Positions 44,971-53,501 of a DNA stretch of 64,000 nucleotides are shown piece by piece (position 1 is the stretch's first letter; every line of letters begins with the position of its first letter). Under the pieces are notes generated by a model, which did not search any database, had not been told where the DNA came from, and saw only the letters and a list, made by a program, of their open reading frames with translations. The DNA lies in the NCBI GenBank assembly GCA_965206615.1, contig CBDBKI010000005.1, forward strand, positions 372,001 through 436,000. Direction: 5' to 3'. A program made the position numbers and the translations under genes. The DNA is from VXNE01 sp965206615 (lineage in GTDB: Bacteria > Pseudomonadota > Gammaproteobacteria > Pseudomonadales > Azotimanducaceae).

Positions 44971-46277
44971 GACGTCTGCGCCGCGGGTGGAGCCTCGCGC
45001 AGCTCCGCCGTGAAGTGCCGGGAGGCGATCCACATGTGGTACACGGCGAGGAGGGGCAGTACCTTCATGGTGACCAGGGCCCAACGCAGCGACTCGTCGC
45101 CGAGCGTGGGGGTGAGGAGATCCGACAGGACGCCGACGGCGAACGGTCCGAGCCCGACGCCGATCAGGTTGGAAGAGAACATCAGGATCGCGCCTGCGAG
45201 TGCCCGTGCATGCGGTCCTACGAGTCCCTGCACGGCCGCCAGCAGCACCCCGGCGAAGACCCCCGCCGCGAGCATCGCGAGAATGGCCGAGGCGAACGCC
45301 CACTGCCACGTCGGAGCGAGATAGAACCCGAGCAGGAACGGGATCGAGATCAAGGTTCCGAGCAGGGGCACGTACACCTGCCAGGCGGGATTGCGTCTCG
45401 ACATGCGGTCGGCGATGAAGCCGCCGACCATCACCGCGATCAGGTTCGGAATGCTCAGCATGCTGAGCAGGAACCCGACCTCCTTCAGCGACAGGTCGTG
45501 GGAGCGCTGCAGGAAGGGCGCATGCCACAGGCCCGCGCCGGCGGTGCTGAACCACAGGACCCCCACCGCGATCATCAGGTGCCGGAAGGCGCGCCCCTCG
45601 AACAGGTGCCGGCTGGCCTGCCAGAGGGTGCCGCTGCGCAACGGCGAGCTTGCGCTCTCGATCCGGCCGCGCGGGGGCGCCTCGCGCACCGTGTAGCGCA
45701 CGAGCAGCGCGAAGGCGACGCCCGGCGCGCCGAGCACGAGGAAGGCGGTCCGCCACCCGTATTCGTATCCGATGTAGCCGGCGAGCAGGGTGCCGATGAA
45801 GGCGCCGATGTGGGCGCCCGCCACGAAGAAGGCGATCGCCCGGGCACGCTGCTCGATCGGAAAGTAGTCCGCCAGCAGCGCCTGCGAAGGCGGACTGCCG
45901 CCGGCCTCGCCGATCCCGACGCCGATACGGGCGAGAAGGAGGTGCCAGTACGAGCCCGCAAGCCCCGAGACGGCCGTCATGACGCTCCAGATGGCCATCG
46001 CCCAGGCGATGACGCGCACGCGCAGGCCGCGGTCCGCGAGCCGCGCGATCGGGAAGCCGCAGATGGCGTAAAAGAGGGCGAAGGCGAGGCCGGTGAGGAT
46101 GCCCATCGCGGTATCGCTCGCGCCGAGTTCTTCCTTGATGGGCTGGATGAGGACGCCGAGGATCGAGCGATCGCCGTAGTTGAAGACGTTGACGCCCATC
46201 AGGACGAAGAGGACGTAGGCGCGATATCCCCGCGAGAATTCGCGCCGGGGGGCGGCATCCGAAGCGGGCTCACTCAT
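44967..46277 (-). CDS. MFS transporter upstream of modABC
   Basis: A 436-aa, 12-TM protein starting MSEPASDAAPRREFSRGYRA. TM1 contains GVNVFNYGDRSILGVLIQ, the 2-3 loop is FPIARLADRGLRVRVIAW, and RIGVGIGEAGGSPPSQALLA is the TM5 motif of spinster/phthalate-permease-type carriers. It resembles the MFS at 19968. The stop is coupled to modA, an unusual partner for a molybdate system. Confidence 0.87.
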   Translation of the reverse strand: MSEPASDAAPRREFSRGYRAYVLFVLMGVNVFNYGDRSILGVLIQPIKEELGASDTAMGILTGLAFALFYAICGFPIARLADRGLRVRVIAWAMAIWSVMTAVSGLAGSYWHLLLARIGVGIGEAGGSPPSQALLADYFPIEQRARAIAFFVAGAHIGAFIGTLLAGYIGYEYGWRTAFLVLGAPGVAFALLVRYTVREAPPRGRIESASSPLRSGTLWQASRHLFEGRAFRHLMIAVGVLWFSTAGAGLWHAPFLQRSHDLSLKEVGFLLSMLSIPNLIAVMVGGFIADRMSRRNPAWQVYVPLLGTLISIPFLLGFYLAPTWQWAFASAILAMLAAGVFAGVLLAAVQGLVGPHARALAGAILMFSSNLIGVGLGPFAVGVLSDLLTPTLGDESLRWALVTMKVLPLLAVYHMWIASRHFTAELREAPPAAQTS

Positions 46278-46557
46278 CGATGGGTCGAGCCCAGGCGCTG
46301 CGCTGCCGTGGCAGGATCGTGGCTGCGGCGGCCGACGCGTGGCACCGAGGCGAAAAGGACATCAACAATCGGTAGCCGCCTGACCCCATCGCTGCTAGTA
46401 TGCAGTGGATTGACTCCAGCCGCACTTGGTCCTCCCGGCCACGAATCGACGCATACGTCCGCCCCCGTGTTCCCGAAAGTGGAAGCAACCGCGCTTTGGT
46501 CTGTGCTCCGAACCGACGGCTCAGTCATGACATGAACCTGCGAAAGGAGACAGGGAT

Positions 46558-46821
46558 TTGAAGATTTACATCGGCAATATGCCGTACACCATTACCTCCG
46601 AGGAACTCTCGGGATTGTTCGGCGAATATGGCAGCGTGGAAGACGCGACCGTCATCACCGACAGGGAAACCGGGCGCTCCAAGGGCTTTGGCTTCGTCGA
46701 CATGCCGAACAACTCCGAGGCCGACCGGGCCATCAAGGCGTTGAACTCCACACAACTCAGTGGTCGCATGATCACCGTCAACCAGGCTCGCCCACGCGGG
46801 GATCGTCCGCGGCGTCATTGA
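46558..46821 (+). CDS. RRM-domain RNA-binding protein
   Basis: An 87-aa protein that is one RNA recognition motif: RNP2 MKIYIGNMPY and RNP1 SKGFGFVDMP, ending in a basic tail RPRGDRPRRH. Bacterial members bind RNA, often in the cold. The start codon is TTG at 46558, identified by a strong AAAGGAGAC nine bases upstream and by the family N-terminus. A GGCGGCCG/CGGCCGCC hairpin directly follows the stop (from about 46826). Confidence 0.9.
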   Translation: MKIYIGNMPYTITSEELSGLFGEYGSVEDATVITDRETGRSKGFGFVDMPNNSEADRAIKALNSTQLSGRMITVNQARPRGDRPRRH

Positions 46822-46999
46822 TCCTTGGCGGCCGTCACGGCCGCCGAGCTACAGGGGCGCCGGGAAACCGCGCCCCGTGGCGTGCTTGTTCGTATGCGAG
46901 CGGCACGCCCCCTCGCGCTCCCTCGTTGAATTCCCTGGGGCGAGAGGTCGCCTCCTCGTGGCGTCCTCGCGCATGTCCGCGTGGCGCCCGTCGCCCCGG

Positions 47000-47180
47000 C
47001 TACCCTGTCGGGCCCGTCTGCCAGTCGTAGGACCCGGCTCGCCGCCGATCACCGTGAAGGTCTCCCTGCGCCATTCGGCGCCGAAGGCGAACTGCAGCGA
47101 GTCCGTCAGGCGCCGCGTGAAGTCGGCGTTGCGGCCGATCTCTTCCTGCCGCAGGGCACCGACGTCGACAGATCGGGCGA
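47000..47180 (-). pseudogene. Fragment of a TonB-dependent receptor gene
   Basis: On the minus strand the frame reads GRNADFTRRLTDSLQFAFGA and EWRRETFTVIGGEPG, a mid-barrel segment typical of large TonB receptors (xAFGxExRxExF). One base later the sequence continues in another frame as SYDWQTGPTG and stops. No start, plug or C-terminus is nearby. It is a relic in the gap between the RRM and carboxyltransferase genes, antisense to both. Confidence 0.6.
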
Positions 47181-47246
47181 ATCCGTGCCTTGCGGCGCCA
47201 TGTGCAGGTACGCAACTATTGCCGGACGGGCAGGGGACGAGCGGAG

Positions 47247-48818
47247 ATGGCACGAATGGAAGAGACCGGGTGGCGCGCGGAAGTCGCGGAAATCGAGAGA
47301 CGCCGCGGGCTGCGCGAACGGATGGGTGGTCCGGACAGCGTCGAACGCCAGCACCTGCACGGCAAGCTGACAGCGCGCGAGCGTATCGCCGGCCTGGTCG
47401 ACGAGGGCGGCTTCCGCGAGTTCTATTCTCTTGCCGGCCAGGGGACCTACGAGGACAACGAGCTCAAGTCCTTTACTCCGCGGGCGGTGGTGGAGGGGAC
47501 GGCGCGTTTAGACGGCCGCAAGATCGTCCTCACCGCCGGTGACTTCACCGTCCGGGGCGGCTCGGGGGGAGCTGGGGGCGGGATGGGTTCGGAGCTTGCC
47601 GCCAACGAGCGCGCCCGTGAATGGAAGGTACCCTTGGTGCGCCTGCTCGACGCGGCCGGCGGCAGCGTCCGGCACTTCGAGGAGATCGGGCGGACGTACC
47701 TGCCGGACGGCAGTGCCTGGTGGTTGATCGATGTCGACATGCTGTCGAAGGTGCCGGTGGTCGCGGCGGTGATGGGTTCGGTCGCCGGCGGCCCGGCGAT
47801 CCACGCGTGCATCGCGCACTTCAACGTCATGGTGAAGGATACGAGCCAGTTGTTTCCCGGCGGACCGCCGGTAGTCAAGGCGGCGCTCGGCTACGACATC
47901 ACCAAGGAAGAACTCGGCGGTGCGCACATTCATACCCGCGTAAGCGGCAGCGTCGACAACCTCGCCGACACCGAGGAAGAGGCGTTCGAGATAATCCGCC
48001 GCTTCCTGAGTTACCTGCCGTCCAATGTCTGGGAGATGGCGCCGCGCGGCGCGACGGAAGACGACCCGGAACGGCGCGACGAGGCGCTCCTGGACCTCAT
48101 GCCCCGCGACCGGCGCAAGATCTACAACGTCCAGACGCTCATCCATTCGGTGCTGGACGAAGGCTCCTTCTTCGAGATCGCGCCGCGCTACGGGCGTGCC
48201 CGGGTGACGGGCCTGGGTCGGCTCAACGGGTATCCGGTCGGGGTCATGGCCAACAACCCCCGCTACCACGGCGGTGCGACGGATGTCGCGGGGGGCAGCA
48301 AGGTCATGCGTCTGTTGCAGTTGTGCGACGTGTTCCACCTGCCCATCGTCAGCCTCTGCGACGAGCCCGGCTTCATGGTGGGCCTGGAGGCGGAGAAACA
48401 AGGCATCGAACGCGCGGGCGCGCAGCTGCTCGTGGTGACCTCTCAGAGCCGGATGCCGTGGATCACGGTGGTGACCGGTCGCGTATTCGGGGTCGCGGGT
48501 TCCACCCACCACCGCGCCAGCGGCATGTTCCGGCGTTACGCGTGGCCGTCTGCGACCTGGGGGTCCATGCCGATCGCCGGTGGCGCCTCCGCCGCCTATC
48601 GTCGGGAGATCGACGGCGCTCCGGATCCGGAAGCGAAGCGGCGGGAAATCGAGGCGCGCCTGCACGCGGTGACGTCCCCGTTCCGGACCGCCGAGGCGAC
48701 CGGGCAGGACATCATCGACCCGCGCGAGACGCGTTCGGTACTGTGCGAATTCGCAGAAGAGGCGCAGCGGGTGTTGCGGACCCAGTTGGGCGAGCCGCGG
48801 GTGCCGTACAGGCCTTAG
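47247..48818 (+). CDS. Acyl-CoA carboxylase carboxyltransferase subunit (PccB/MccB-like)
   Basis: A 523-aa protein with tandem crotonase-like halves. N-terminal features are LHGKLTARERIAGLVDEGGF and the acyl-CoA oxyanion loop GGSGGAGGGMGSELA; C-terminal features are GVMANNPRYHGGATDVAG and LPIVSLCDEPGFMVGLEAEK. It transfers carboxyl from biotin to an acyl-CoA. No biotin carboxylase or BCCP gene is adjacent, so the partner subunit lies elsewhere. ATG 47247 is preceded by GCGGAG. Confidence 0.88.
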   Translation: MARMEETGWRAEVAEIERRRGLRERMGGPDSVERQHLHGKLTARERIAGLVDEGGFREFYSLAGQGTYEDNELKSFTPRAVVEGTARLDGRKIVLTAGDFTVRGGSGGAGGGMGSELAANERAREWKVPLVRLLDAAGGSVRHFEEIGRTYLPDGSAWWLIDVDMLSKVPVVAAVMGSVAGGPAIHACIAHFNVMVKDTSQLFPGGPPVVKAALGYDITKEELGGAHIHTRVSGSVDNLADTEEEAFEIIRRFLSYLPSNVWEMAPRGATEDDPERRDEALLDLMPRDRRKIYNVQTLIHSVLDEGSFFEIAPRYGRARVTGLGRLNGYPVGVMANNPRYHGGATDVAGGSKVMRLLQLCDVFHLPIVSLCDEPGFMVGLEAEKQGIERAGAQLLVVTSQSRMPWITVVTGRVFGVAGSTHHRASGMFRRYAWPSATWGSMPIAGGASAAYRREIDGAPDPEAKRREIEARLHAVTSPFRTAEATGQDIIDPRETRSVLCEFAEEAQRVLRTQLGEPRVPYRP

Positions 48819-48826
48819 TCCGGCGC

Positions 48827-49297
48827 ATGGAAGCGGCAACCCGCGCTCGGGGAATGGCGTTGACCCTCCTGGCCTGGATCTGGGCCGGGCTCGTGCTCGG
48901 TGTGAGCTTCGTCGCGACGCCCGTCAAGTTCCTGGCGCCGTCGCTGTCCCTTGCCGATGCGATGGAAGTGGGGCGTGTCACCTTCGCGGCCCTGCAGTGG
49001 ATCGAATGCGTGGCCCTGGCGGGCATGGCGGTGTTGCTCTATCTGGACCGGTCGAGAGGTCGGCGGCTCGTCCTGTTCGGGGCGGTCGCGGCGGTGATGG
49101 CCTGCCAGTACCTCTGGGTGCTGCCGATCCTCGACGCACGCGTGGAGACGATCATCCGCGGGCAGGATCTGCCGCCGTCGTTCCTGCACTGGGTCTATAC
49201 GGGAGTCGATGGGATCAAGGTGGGGTTGCTGATCGCCTTCGGTCTGTTGGCCGCTGGCCGCCACCAGACGGCGGCGCCCGAAGGAGACGCGACCTGA
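48827..49297 (+). CDS. Small membrane protein, four TM helices
   Basis: A 156-aa protein, not recognised. Four hydrophobic helices: TLLAWIWAGLVLGVSFVATP, a central IECVALAGMAVLLYL, LVLFGAVAAVMACQYLWVLP, and GIKVGLLIAFGLLAAG. The architecture resembles DUF4149-type membrane proteins but I cannot confirm this. It begins 8 nt after the carboxyltransferase stop and is likely co-transcribed. An alternative start is the Met at 48854. Confidence 0.65.
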   Translation: MEAATRARGMALTLLAWIWAGLVLGVSFVATPVKFLAPSLSLADAMEVGRVTFAALQWIECVALAGMAVLLYLDRSRGRRLVLFGAVAAVMACQYLWVLPILDARVETIIRGQDLPPSFLHWVYTGVDGIKVGLLIAFGLLAAGRHQTAAPEGDAT

Positions 49298-49384
49298 AGG
49301 CCTGACGGAAGTGCGCCTGGGTTGGGGCGTCCTCCGGAGGTGCGGGGTCGTCGCGCCGCGCGCCGACTGACGCTCCCTTTCGGG

Positions 49385-50536
49385 TCAGGGCAGGTCCTCC
49401 AGGATGCGTGCCGCGGCGATCGCCCGGATTCCCTCGGCGAGCGGATACGTCTCGGCGCCCGCGTGAATCACGTCGAGGTGTTCGAGGTCCAGGTCCGCCG
49501 CGGCGTTGCGCATGGAACGCGTGACCGCCGGCGAACTGGTGCGCTTCACTTCGAGACCCCGGAGCCGGCCCCCCTGGTTCACGATCAGGTCGATCTCGGC
49601 GCCGGAGTGGGCGGCCCAGAAGTAGCACTGTCGGTCTTCCGCTCCGAGCGCCCGGATGGCGTTCTCGACGACGAAGCCTTCCCAGGAGGCGCCGATCTTG
49701 GGGTGTCGCTCGAGCTGCTCCCGGGTCCCGATGTCGAGCAGGCGGTGGAGGAGTCCCGAGTCGCGGACGTAGACCTTGGGCGACCTGACCTGGCGTTTGC
49801 CCAGATTCGCGCTCCACGGCTTGAGGCTGCGTACCATGAAGGTGGCTTCCAGAGCGTCGAGGTAGCGGCGCACGGTGTGGTGGGAAACGCCGAACGCACG
49901 GGCGAGTTCCGAGCCGTTCCAGACCTGCGCGTGGTAGTGGGCGAGCATGCTCCAGAAGCGTTCGAGAGTCGCGGCGGGGATGGAGATACCGAGTTGTGCG
50001 ATGTCCCGCTCGACGAACGTGTGTACGAAGTCCCGCCGCCACCGGTAACTGGCGGCGTCGCTGCGGGCCGTGAAGGAGGCCGGAAAGCCACCCCGCAGCC
50101 ACAGGTCGTCCATCCGCGCCGGCCCCGTCTCGGCCAGCGATAGAGTGGGCAGTTCGTAGTACGCGATGCGACCGGCCAACGACTCCGAACTCTGTCGCAG
50201 CAAGTCGGGCGAGGCGCTCCCCAGGACCAGGAAACGCGCCGGAAGCGGGCGGCGGTCGGCCAGCACGCGCAACGTCGGGAACAGGTCGGGGCGGCGTTGT
50301 ACCTCGTCGAGGACGACCAGCCCTTCGAGGTCCGAGAGCGCCAACAAGGGGTCGGCCAAGCGCGCGAGGTCGGCGGAGGACTCCAGATCGAACAGGTGTG
50401 TTTGCGCCGGATACTGTCTCGCGAGCTCCCGTGCGAGCGTCGTTTTGCCGACCTGACGGGCGCCGATCAGGGCGACGACCGGACTGTCGTCCAACAGTGC
50501 CTGGATGCTCCGACGATGCGCGATACGCGGCAACAT
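49385..50536 (-). CDS. AAA+ ATPase with C-terminal DUF4143 (second copy)
   Basis: A 383-aa paralogue of the protein at 40745. Walker A IGARQVGKTTLARE, Walker B LVVLDEVQRRPDLFP, sensor RFLVLGSASPDLLRQSS, helix-turn-helix-like GSELARAFGVSHHTVRRYLD, and the DUF4143 end GASWEGFVVENAI, WAAHSGAEIDLIVN and RGLEVKRT. Identity between the two copies is moderate, so they are not a recent duplication. It is adjacent to tRNA-Val and the AbiE pair. An AT-rich inverted repeat precedes the start. Confidence 0.88.
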   Translation of the reverse strand: MLPRIAHRRSIQALLDDSPVVALIGARQVGKTTLARELARQYPAQTHLFDLESSADLARLADPLLALSDLEGLVVLDEVQRRPDLFPTLRVLADRRPLPARFLVLGSASPDLLRQSSESLAGRIAYYELPTLSLAETGPARMDDLWLRGGFPASFTARSDAASYRWRRDFVHTFVERDIAQLGISIPAATLERFWSMLAHYHAQVWNGSELARAFGVSHHTVRRYLDALEATFMVRSLKPWSANLGKRQVRSPKVYVRDSGLLHRLLDIGTREQLERHPKIGASWEGFVVENAIRALGAEDRQCYFWAAHSGAEIDLIVNQGGRLRGLEVKRTSSPAVTRSMRNAAADLDLEHLDVIHAGAETYPLAEGIRAIAAARILEDLP

Positions 50537-50553
50537 GGCGCAACTTTACCACG

Positions 50554-50580
50554 AAAATTGGATCGACAACGTCCAATTTT
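50554..50580. promoter_or_regulatory. Inverted repeat before the second DUF4143 gene
   Basis: AAAATTGGA (50554-50562) and TCCAATTTT (50572-50580) are perfect 9-bp arms with a 9-bp spacer, 18 nt upstream of the ATG at 50536. AT-rich like the palindrome before the paralogue at 40745, but of different sequence. Probable operator. Confidence 0.6.
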
Positions 50581-50614
50581 CAATGTTCCCGCATGATCCG
50601 CCGTGGACGGGAGG

Positions 50615-50691
50615 TGGTGGGCGCGGCTGGATTCGAACCAGCGACTTCTGCCATGTGAAGACAGCGCTCTAACCAACTGAGCTACGCACCC
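50615..50691 (-). tRNA. tRNA-Val (anticodon CAC)
   Basis: A complete cloverleaf on the minus strand: acceptor GGGTGCG pairing with CGCGCCC (one G-U), D arm GCTC/GAGC, anticodon stem CTGTC/GGCAG with loop TTCACAT, T arm GCTGG-TTCGAAT-CCAGC, discriminator A and encoded CCA. Anticodon CAC reads GTG valine codons. Confidence 0.95.
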
Positions 50692-50827
50692 GCCGATTGC
50701 GCGCCTGGCGCGCTCCCCGGGAGGGGACGGCAAGTGTTCACGGGAAGGCCGTCGGGGTCAAGGCACGTCGACGGGCTGTCGACGGGCGTAGCCGCGAACA
50801 CGTAAAGGCATGGCCATTTCATATCCA

Positions 50828-50851
50828 TAACTTGCCTGAATTGATAAGTTA
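50828..50851. promoter_or_regulatory. Inverted repeat before abiEi
   Basis: TAACTT (50828-50833) and AAGTTA (50846-50851) frame a 12-bp spacer and end 5 nt before the abiEi ATG. AbiEi antitoxins are known to bind inverted repeats in their own promoter through an N-terminal winged helix, so this is the likely operator. Confidence 0.5.
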
Positions 50852-50856
50852 GCGCG

Positions 50857-51492
50857 ATGAAATTCGAGGAACTGGTCGAAATCGTCGCCGATGAGGCGGT
50901 GTTCGAGACGGGACTTCTCCTGGCGGGCAATGTTGACGCATCCAACCTGCGCCGCCAACTCTCACGCTGGACTCGCGCCGGCCGGCTGCTGCAGATGCGT
51001 CGCGGGCTGTACGCCCTGGCGCCGCCCTGGCAGAAGCGCAAGCCGCAGCCGTTTCTGGTTGCGAACCGCCTCGCGTCCGGCTCTTACGTCAGCGGTTTCT
51101 CGGCATTGGCGTTTGCGCAGGCGATCCCGGAATACGTTGCGGAGGTGACGAGTTGTACGGGCGGGCGGCCGCGCGCCTATCGCACACCGCTCGGGCGATT
51201 TTCGTTTCGCAGACTGAAGCCGAAGCTGTGCTTCGGCTACCGCCAGGTCGCGCTGAGCGGCGGCCAGCAGGCCTTCCTCGCAGAGCCGGAGAAGGCCCTG
51301 CTCGACCTGATCTATCTGCATCCCGGCGCGGACGATGTCGCATACCTCCAGGAGCTTCGGCTCAACTTCGAGGTGTTGCGCCTGGATGTGCTGGACGGCT
51401 TCGCGCGGGAGTGCGGCGCTCCCAAGCTGCTGCGGGCCGCCGAGCGCGTGTGCAGACTTGCCCGCCAGACGCCGGAGTACGAGACGCTGTGA
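50857..51492 (+). CDS. abiEi: AbiEi-like antitoxin (type IV toxin-antitoxin)
   Basis: A 211-aa protein with an N-terminal winged helix (LVEIVADEAVFETGLLLAGN, then LSRWTRAGRLLQMRRGLYAL) and the AbiEi antitoxin domain (SGSYVSGFSALAFAQAIPEY, LAEPEKALLDLIYLHPG). In AbiE systems this protein represses the operon and blocks the effect of the nucleotidyltransferase toxin. The stop overlaps the abiEii start by 4 nt (GTGA). Confidence 0.88.
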   Translation: MKFEELVEIVADEAVFETGLLLAGNVDASNLRRQLSRWTRAGRLLQMRRGLYALAPPWQKRKPQPFLVANRLASGSYVSGFSALAFAQAIPEYVAEVTSCTGGRPRAYRTPLGRFSFRRLKPKLCFGYRQVALSGGQQAFLAEPEKALLDLIYLHPGADDVAYLQELRLNFEVLRLDVLDGFARECGAPKLLRAAERVCRLARQTPEYETL

Positions 51493-52421
51493 AGGAGCAT
51501 CTGAAGCAGTTGGTGCGGGATAGCGCGCCCCTGCAGGGACGCAATGTCGCTCGCGAGTACCTGCAGAGCCGCATCCTCGGAGCGGTCCAGCGCGCCGGGG
51601 CAATGACTTCGCTGGCCTTCCAGGGCGGCACGTGCCTGCGTTTCGTGTACGGCCTTCCGCGCTACTCGGAAGATCTGGACTTCGCTTTGGAAGGGGATCG
51701 CTCGAGCTACGATCTGCGTGCGTACTTGCGGGCCGTGCGCTCGGAATTGGGCGCCGAGAACTATCGCGTTGAGCTCAGTCTGCGGGAACAGAAGACGGTG
51801 AACAGCGGCGTCGTGCGCTTGCCCGGAATCCTCTACGAGGTCGGCCTGTCACCCCATGCGTCCGAGGTACTCGCCGTGCGGGTCGAAGTCGATACGCGCC
51901 CGCCGGCGGGTGCGGGGATGGAAATCCACCTGGTGCGGCGTCACGTCACGCTGCGGCTCCACTGTCACGATCGGTCGTCGCTGCTGGCCGGCAAGGTGCA
52001 TGCAGTACTGCAACGGCCGTATGCCAAGCGCCCCATAGCCGGTCCGGCACTCGCTCGCGAGCTCGCTACGCGCCGGCGCGCCTCCGGCCCAGCCACGCCG
52101 TCCTTTCATGGAAGCTGCACCGGCGGTCACTTCGTTCCCTTGGCGCGTCTTCCACAAAAGGGGCGCGACTGGTTCGACCTGATCTGGTACCTGAGCGATC
52201 CGGAATGGCCGCCGCCCAACCTGGACCTGTTGAACGCCGCGCTCGCGCAGAGCGGGTGGACGGGCGAGGCACTGGGTCCGCAAACCTGGCGAGGCGCGAT
52301 CGGGCAACGGCTTCGCGAACTGGATTGGGCCCGCGTGGTGGCCGACGTGCGCCCATTTCTGGAGCAGCAGCACGATGTCGATCTGATCGGCGAGGACAGC
52401 GTGGCGCGGCTGCTGCGCTGA
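51489..52421 (+). CDS. abiEii: AbiEii-like nucleotidyltransferase toxin with in-frame insertion
   Basis: A 310-aa DUF1814/AbiEii protein. The nucleotidyltransferase motif is FQGGTCLRFVYGLPRYSEDL-DF and a further acidic strand is VRVEVDTRP; the conserved KGRDWFDLIWYL lies near residues 224-235. About 44 residues are inserted exactly before that motif (RPYAK, then the insert, then KGRDW), where homologues as I know them read through. It adds nucleotides to tRNA or other targets to stop growth. The GTG start at 51489 is set by the GTGA overlap. Confidence 0.88.
   Translation: MKEHLKQLVRDSAPLQGRNVAREYLQSRILGAVQRAGAMTSLAFQGGTCLRFVYGLPRYSEDLDFALEGDRSSYDLRAYLRAVRSELGAENYRVELSLREQKTVNSGVVRLPGILYEVGLSPHASEVLAVRVEVDTRPPAGAGMEIHLVRRHVTLRLHCHDRSSLLAGKVHAVLQRPYAKRPIAGPALARELATRRRASGPATPSFHGSCTGGHFVPLARLPQKGRDWFDLIWYLSDPEWPPPNLDLLNAALAQSGWTGEALGPQTWRGAIGQRLRELDWARVVADVRPFLEQQHDVDLIGEDSVARLLR
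52029..52160 (+). repeat. 132-bp in-frame insertion inside abiEii
   Basis: Between the codons AAG 52026-52028 and AAG 52158-52160 lie 44 extra codons (beginning RPIAGPALARELATRRRA) that interrupt the conserved AKGRDWFDL segment. The insert keeps the frame, carries no stop, is Arg/Ala/Pro-rich and ends with the same AAG triplet. This looks like a small protein-coding palindromic or MITE-like element; no transposase is present. Confidence 0.5.
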
Positions 52422-52438
52422 TCTCAAGACGGGTATGT

Positions 52439-53428
52439 TCACGCAACCGCCCGGGCGGCGGCGGTCATGGTCGTCTTCGTTACCGCGAAGCGGTCCTCTC
52501 CCCAGGGCAAGGGCATCAGCACGGGATGCTCCACGCCCGCATCGACATAGCCCCGCACGAAGTCGGTGACCTCGCCGGCGTCGCCGATGAAGTCGATGGA
52601 CTGAATCATGCGGTCCGAGACCGCGGCCAGGGCGCCGTCGCGGTCCCTTGCCGATTGCCGCGCCCGCAGTTCGTCGACTTCATCCGCGAAGCCGCTCGCG
52701 CGGAACATCCGCGCGTACCCGTCCGCCATCGCGTAGTTGAAAAGGTCCCTGCGGGCGGACATCGCGCACCGCTCGAAGTCCCCCACCGCGGCGTGGACGT
52801 ACGCGAGTATCGTCGCGTCGCCCCCGGCGCGGACGTGCTCGATGGAAGGGCCGACGTGGGAGGCGGGGATGTAGTTGAGCAGCACGCCGTCGGCGATCTC
52901 GCCGGCGAGCCTGAGCATCCGGGGGTTGAGCGCCGCCATGACGATCTTCGGCCGGCGCTCCCCCAGGCGTACGCCGAGGCGGAACCGCCTGACCTGCCAG
53001 AAATCGCCCTCGAAGGTCACGGACTCCCCGGACAGGCACTCGCGCATGAGGGCGACGTATTCGCGCATCATGGCGACGGGCCGTTCCGCACCGGGCTGGC
53101 CGTGCTGCCGCAGGATGCCTGGCGCGGAGACGCCCAATCCCAACCAGACGTCCGCATCGGGACTCAGGGCCTGCAGGGTCGCGGCGGACATCGCCGCCAG
53201 CGGCGGCGTGCGGATCTGAATGGGGACGATTCCGGTGCCGAGGCCCATGTGGGGCGCCACCGTCGAGACGGCCGCCAGCAGCGTGAAGGCATCCGTGCCG
53301 GTGGCTTCGGCGGTCCACAGCGAGCGGTAGCGCAGCGACTCGGCCAGTCGCGCGATCTCGGTGGTCGCGCGCGGGCCGAGTACCGAGAGGCTCCCGACCG
53401 TGATACCCAACGGTGTTCCCTCAGCCAT
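52439..53428 (-). CDS. LLM-class flavin-dependent oxidoreductase
   Basis: A 329-aa luciferase-like monooxygenase fold, probably F420- or FMN-dependent. It has RYRSLWTAEATGTDAFTLLA and GLGTGIVPIQIRTPPLAAMS at the flavin site, LGLGVSAPGILRQHG, and ADGVLLNYIPASHVGPSIEH. It most resembles the F420-linked LLM proteins. ATG 53428 gives the conserved start; codons upstream to 53536 overlap the divergent VOC gene. Confidence 0.88.
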   Translation of the reverse strand: MAEGTPLGITVGSLSVLGPRATTEIARLAESLRYRSLWTAEATGTDAFTLLAAVSTVAPHMGLGTGIVPIQIRTPPLAAMSAATLQALSPDADVWLGLGVSAPGILRQHGQPGAERPVAMMREYVALMRECLSGESVTFEGDFWQVRRFRLGVRLGERRPKIVMAALNPRMLRLAGEIADGVLLNYIPASHVGPSIEHVRAGGDATILAYVHAAVGDFERCAMSARRDLFNYAMADGYARMFRASGFADEVDELRARQSARDRDGALAAVSDRMIQSIDFIGDAGEVTDFVRGYVDAGVEHPVLMPLPWGEDRFAVTKTTMTAAARAVA

Positions 53429-53501
53429 TCCGGAAGTCTCCTCGTAGTGGTTTCGCGGGATATACCATGAAAGCGCCGACAGCCGGACCTGGAGAAGTCC
53501 C

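Noticed and set aside
49385..52421. tRNA-Val as attachment site of an integrated island
   Set aside because: No integrase and no second copy of the tRNA 3' end could be seen on either side.
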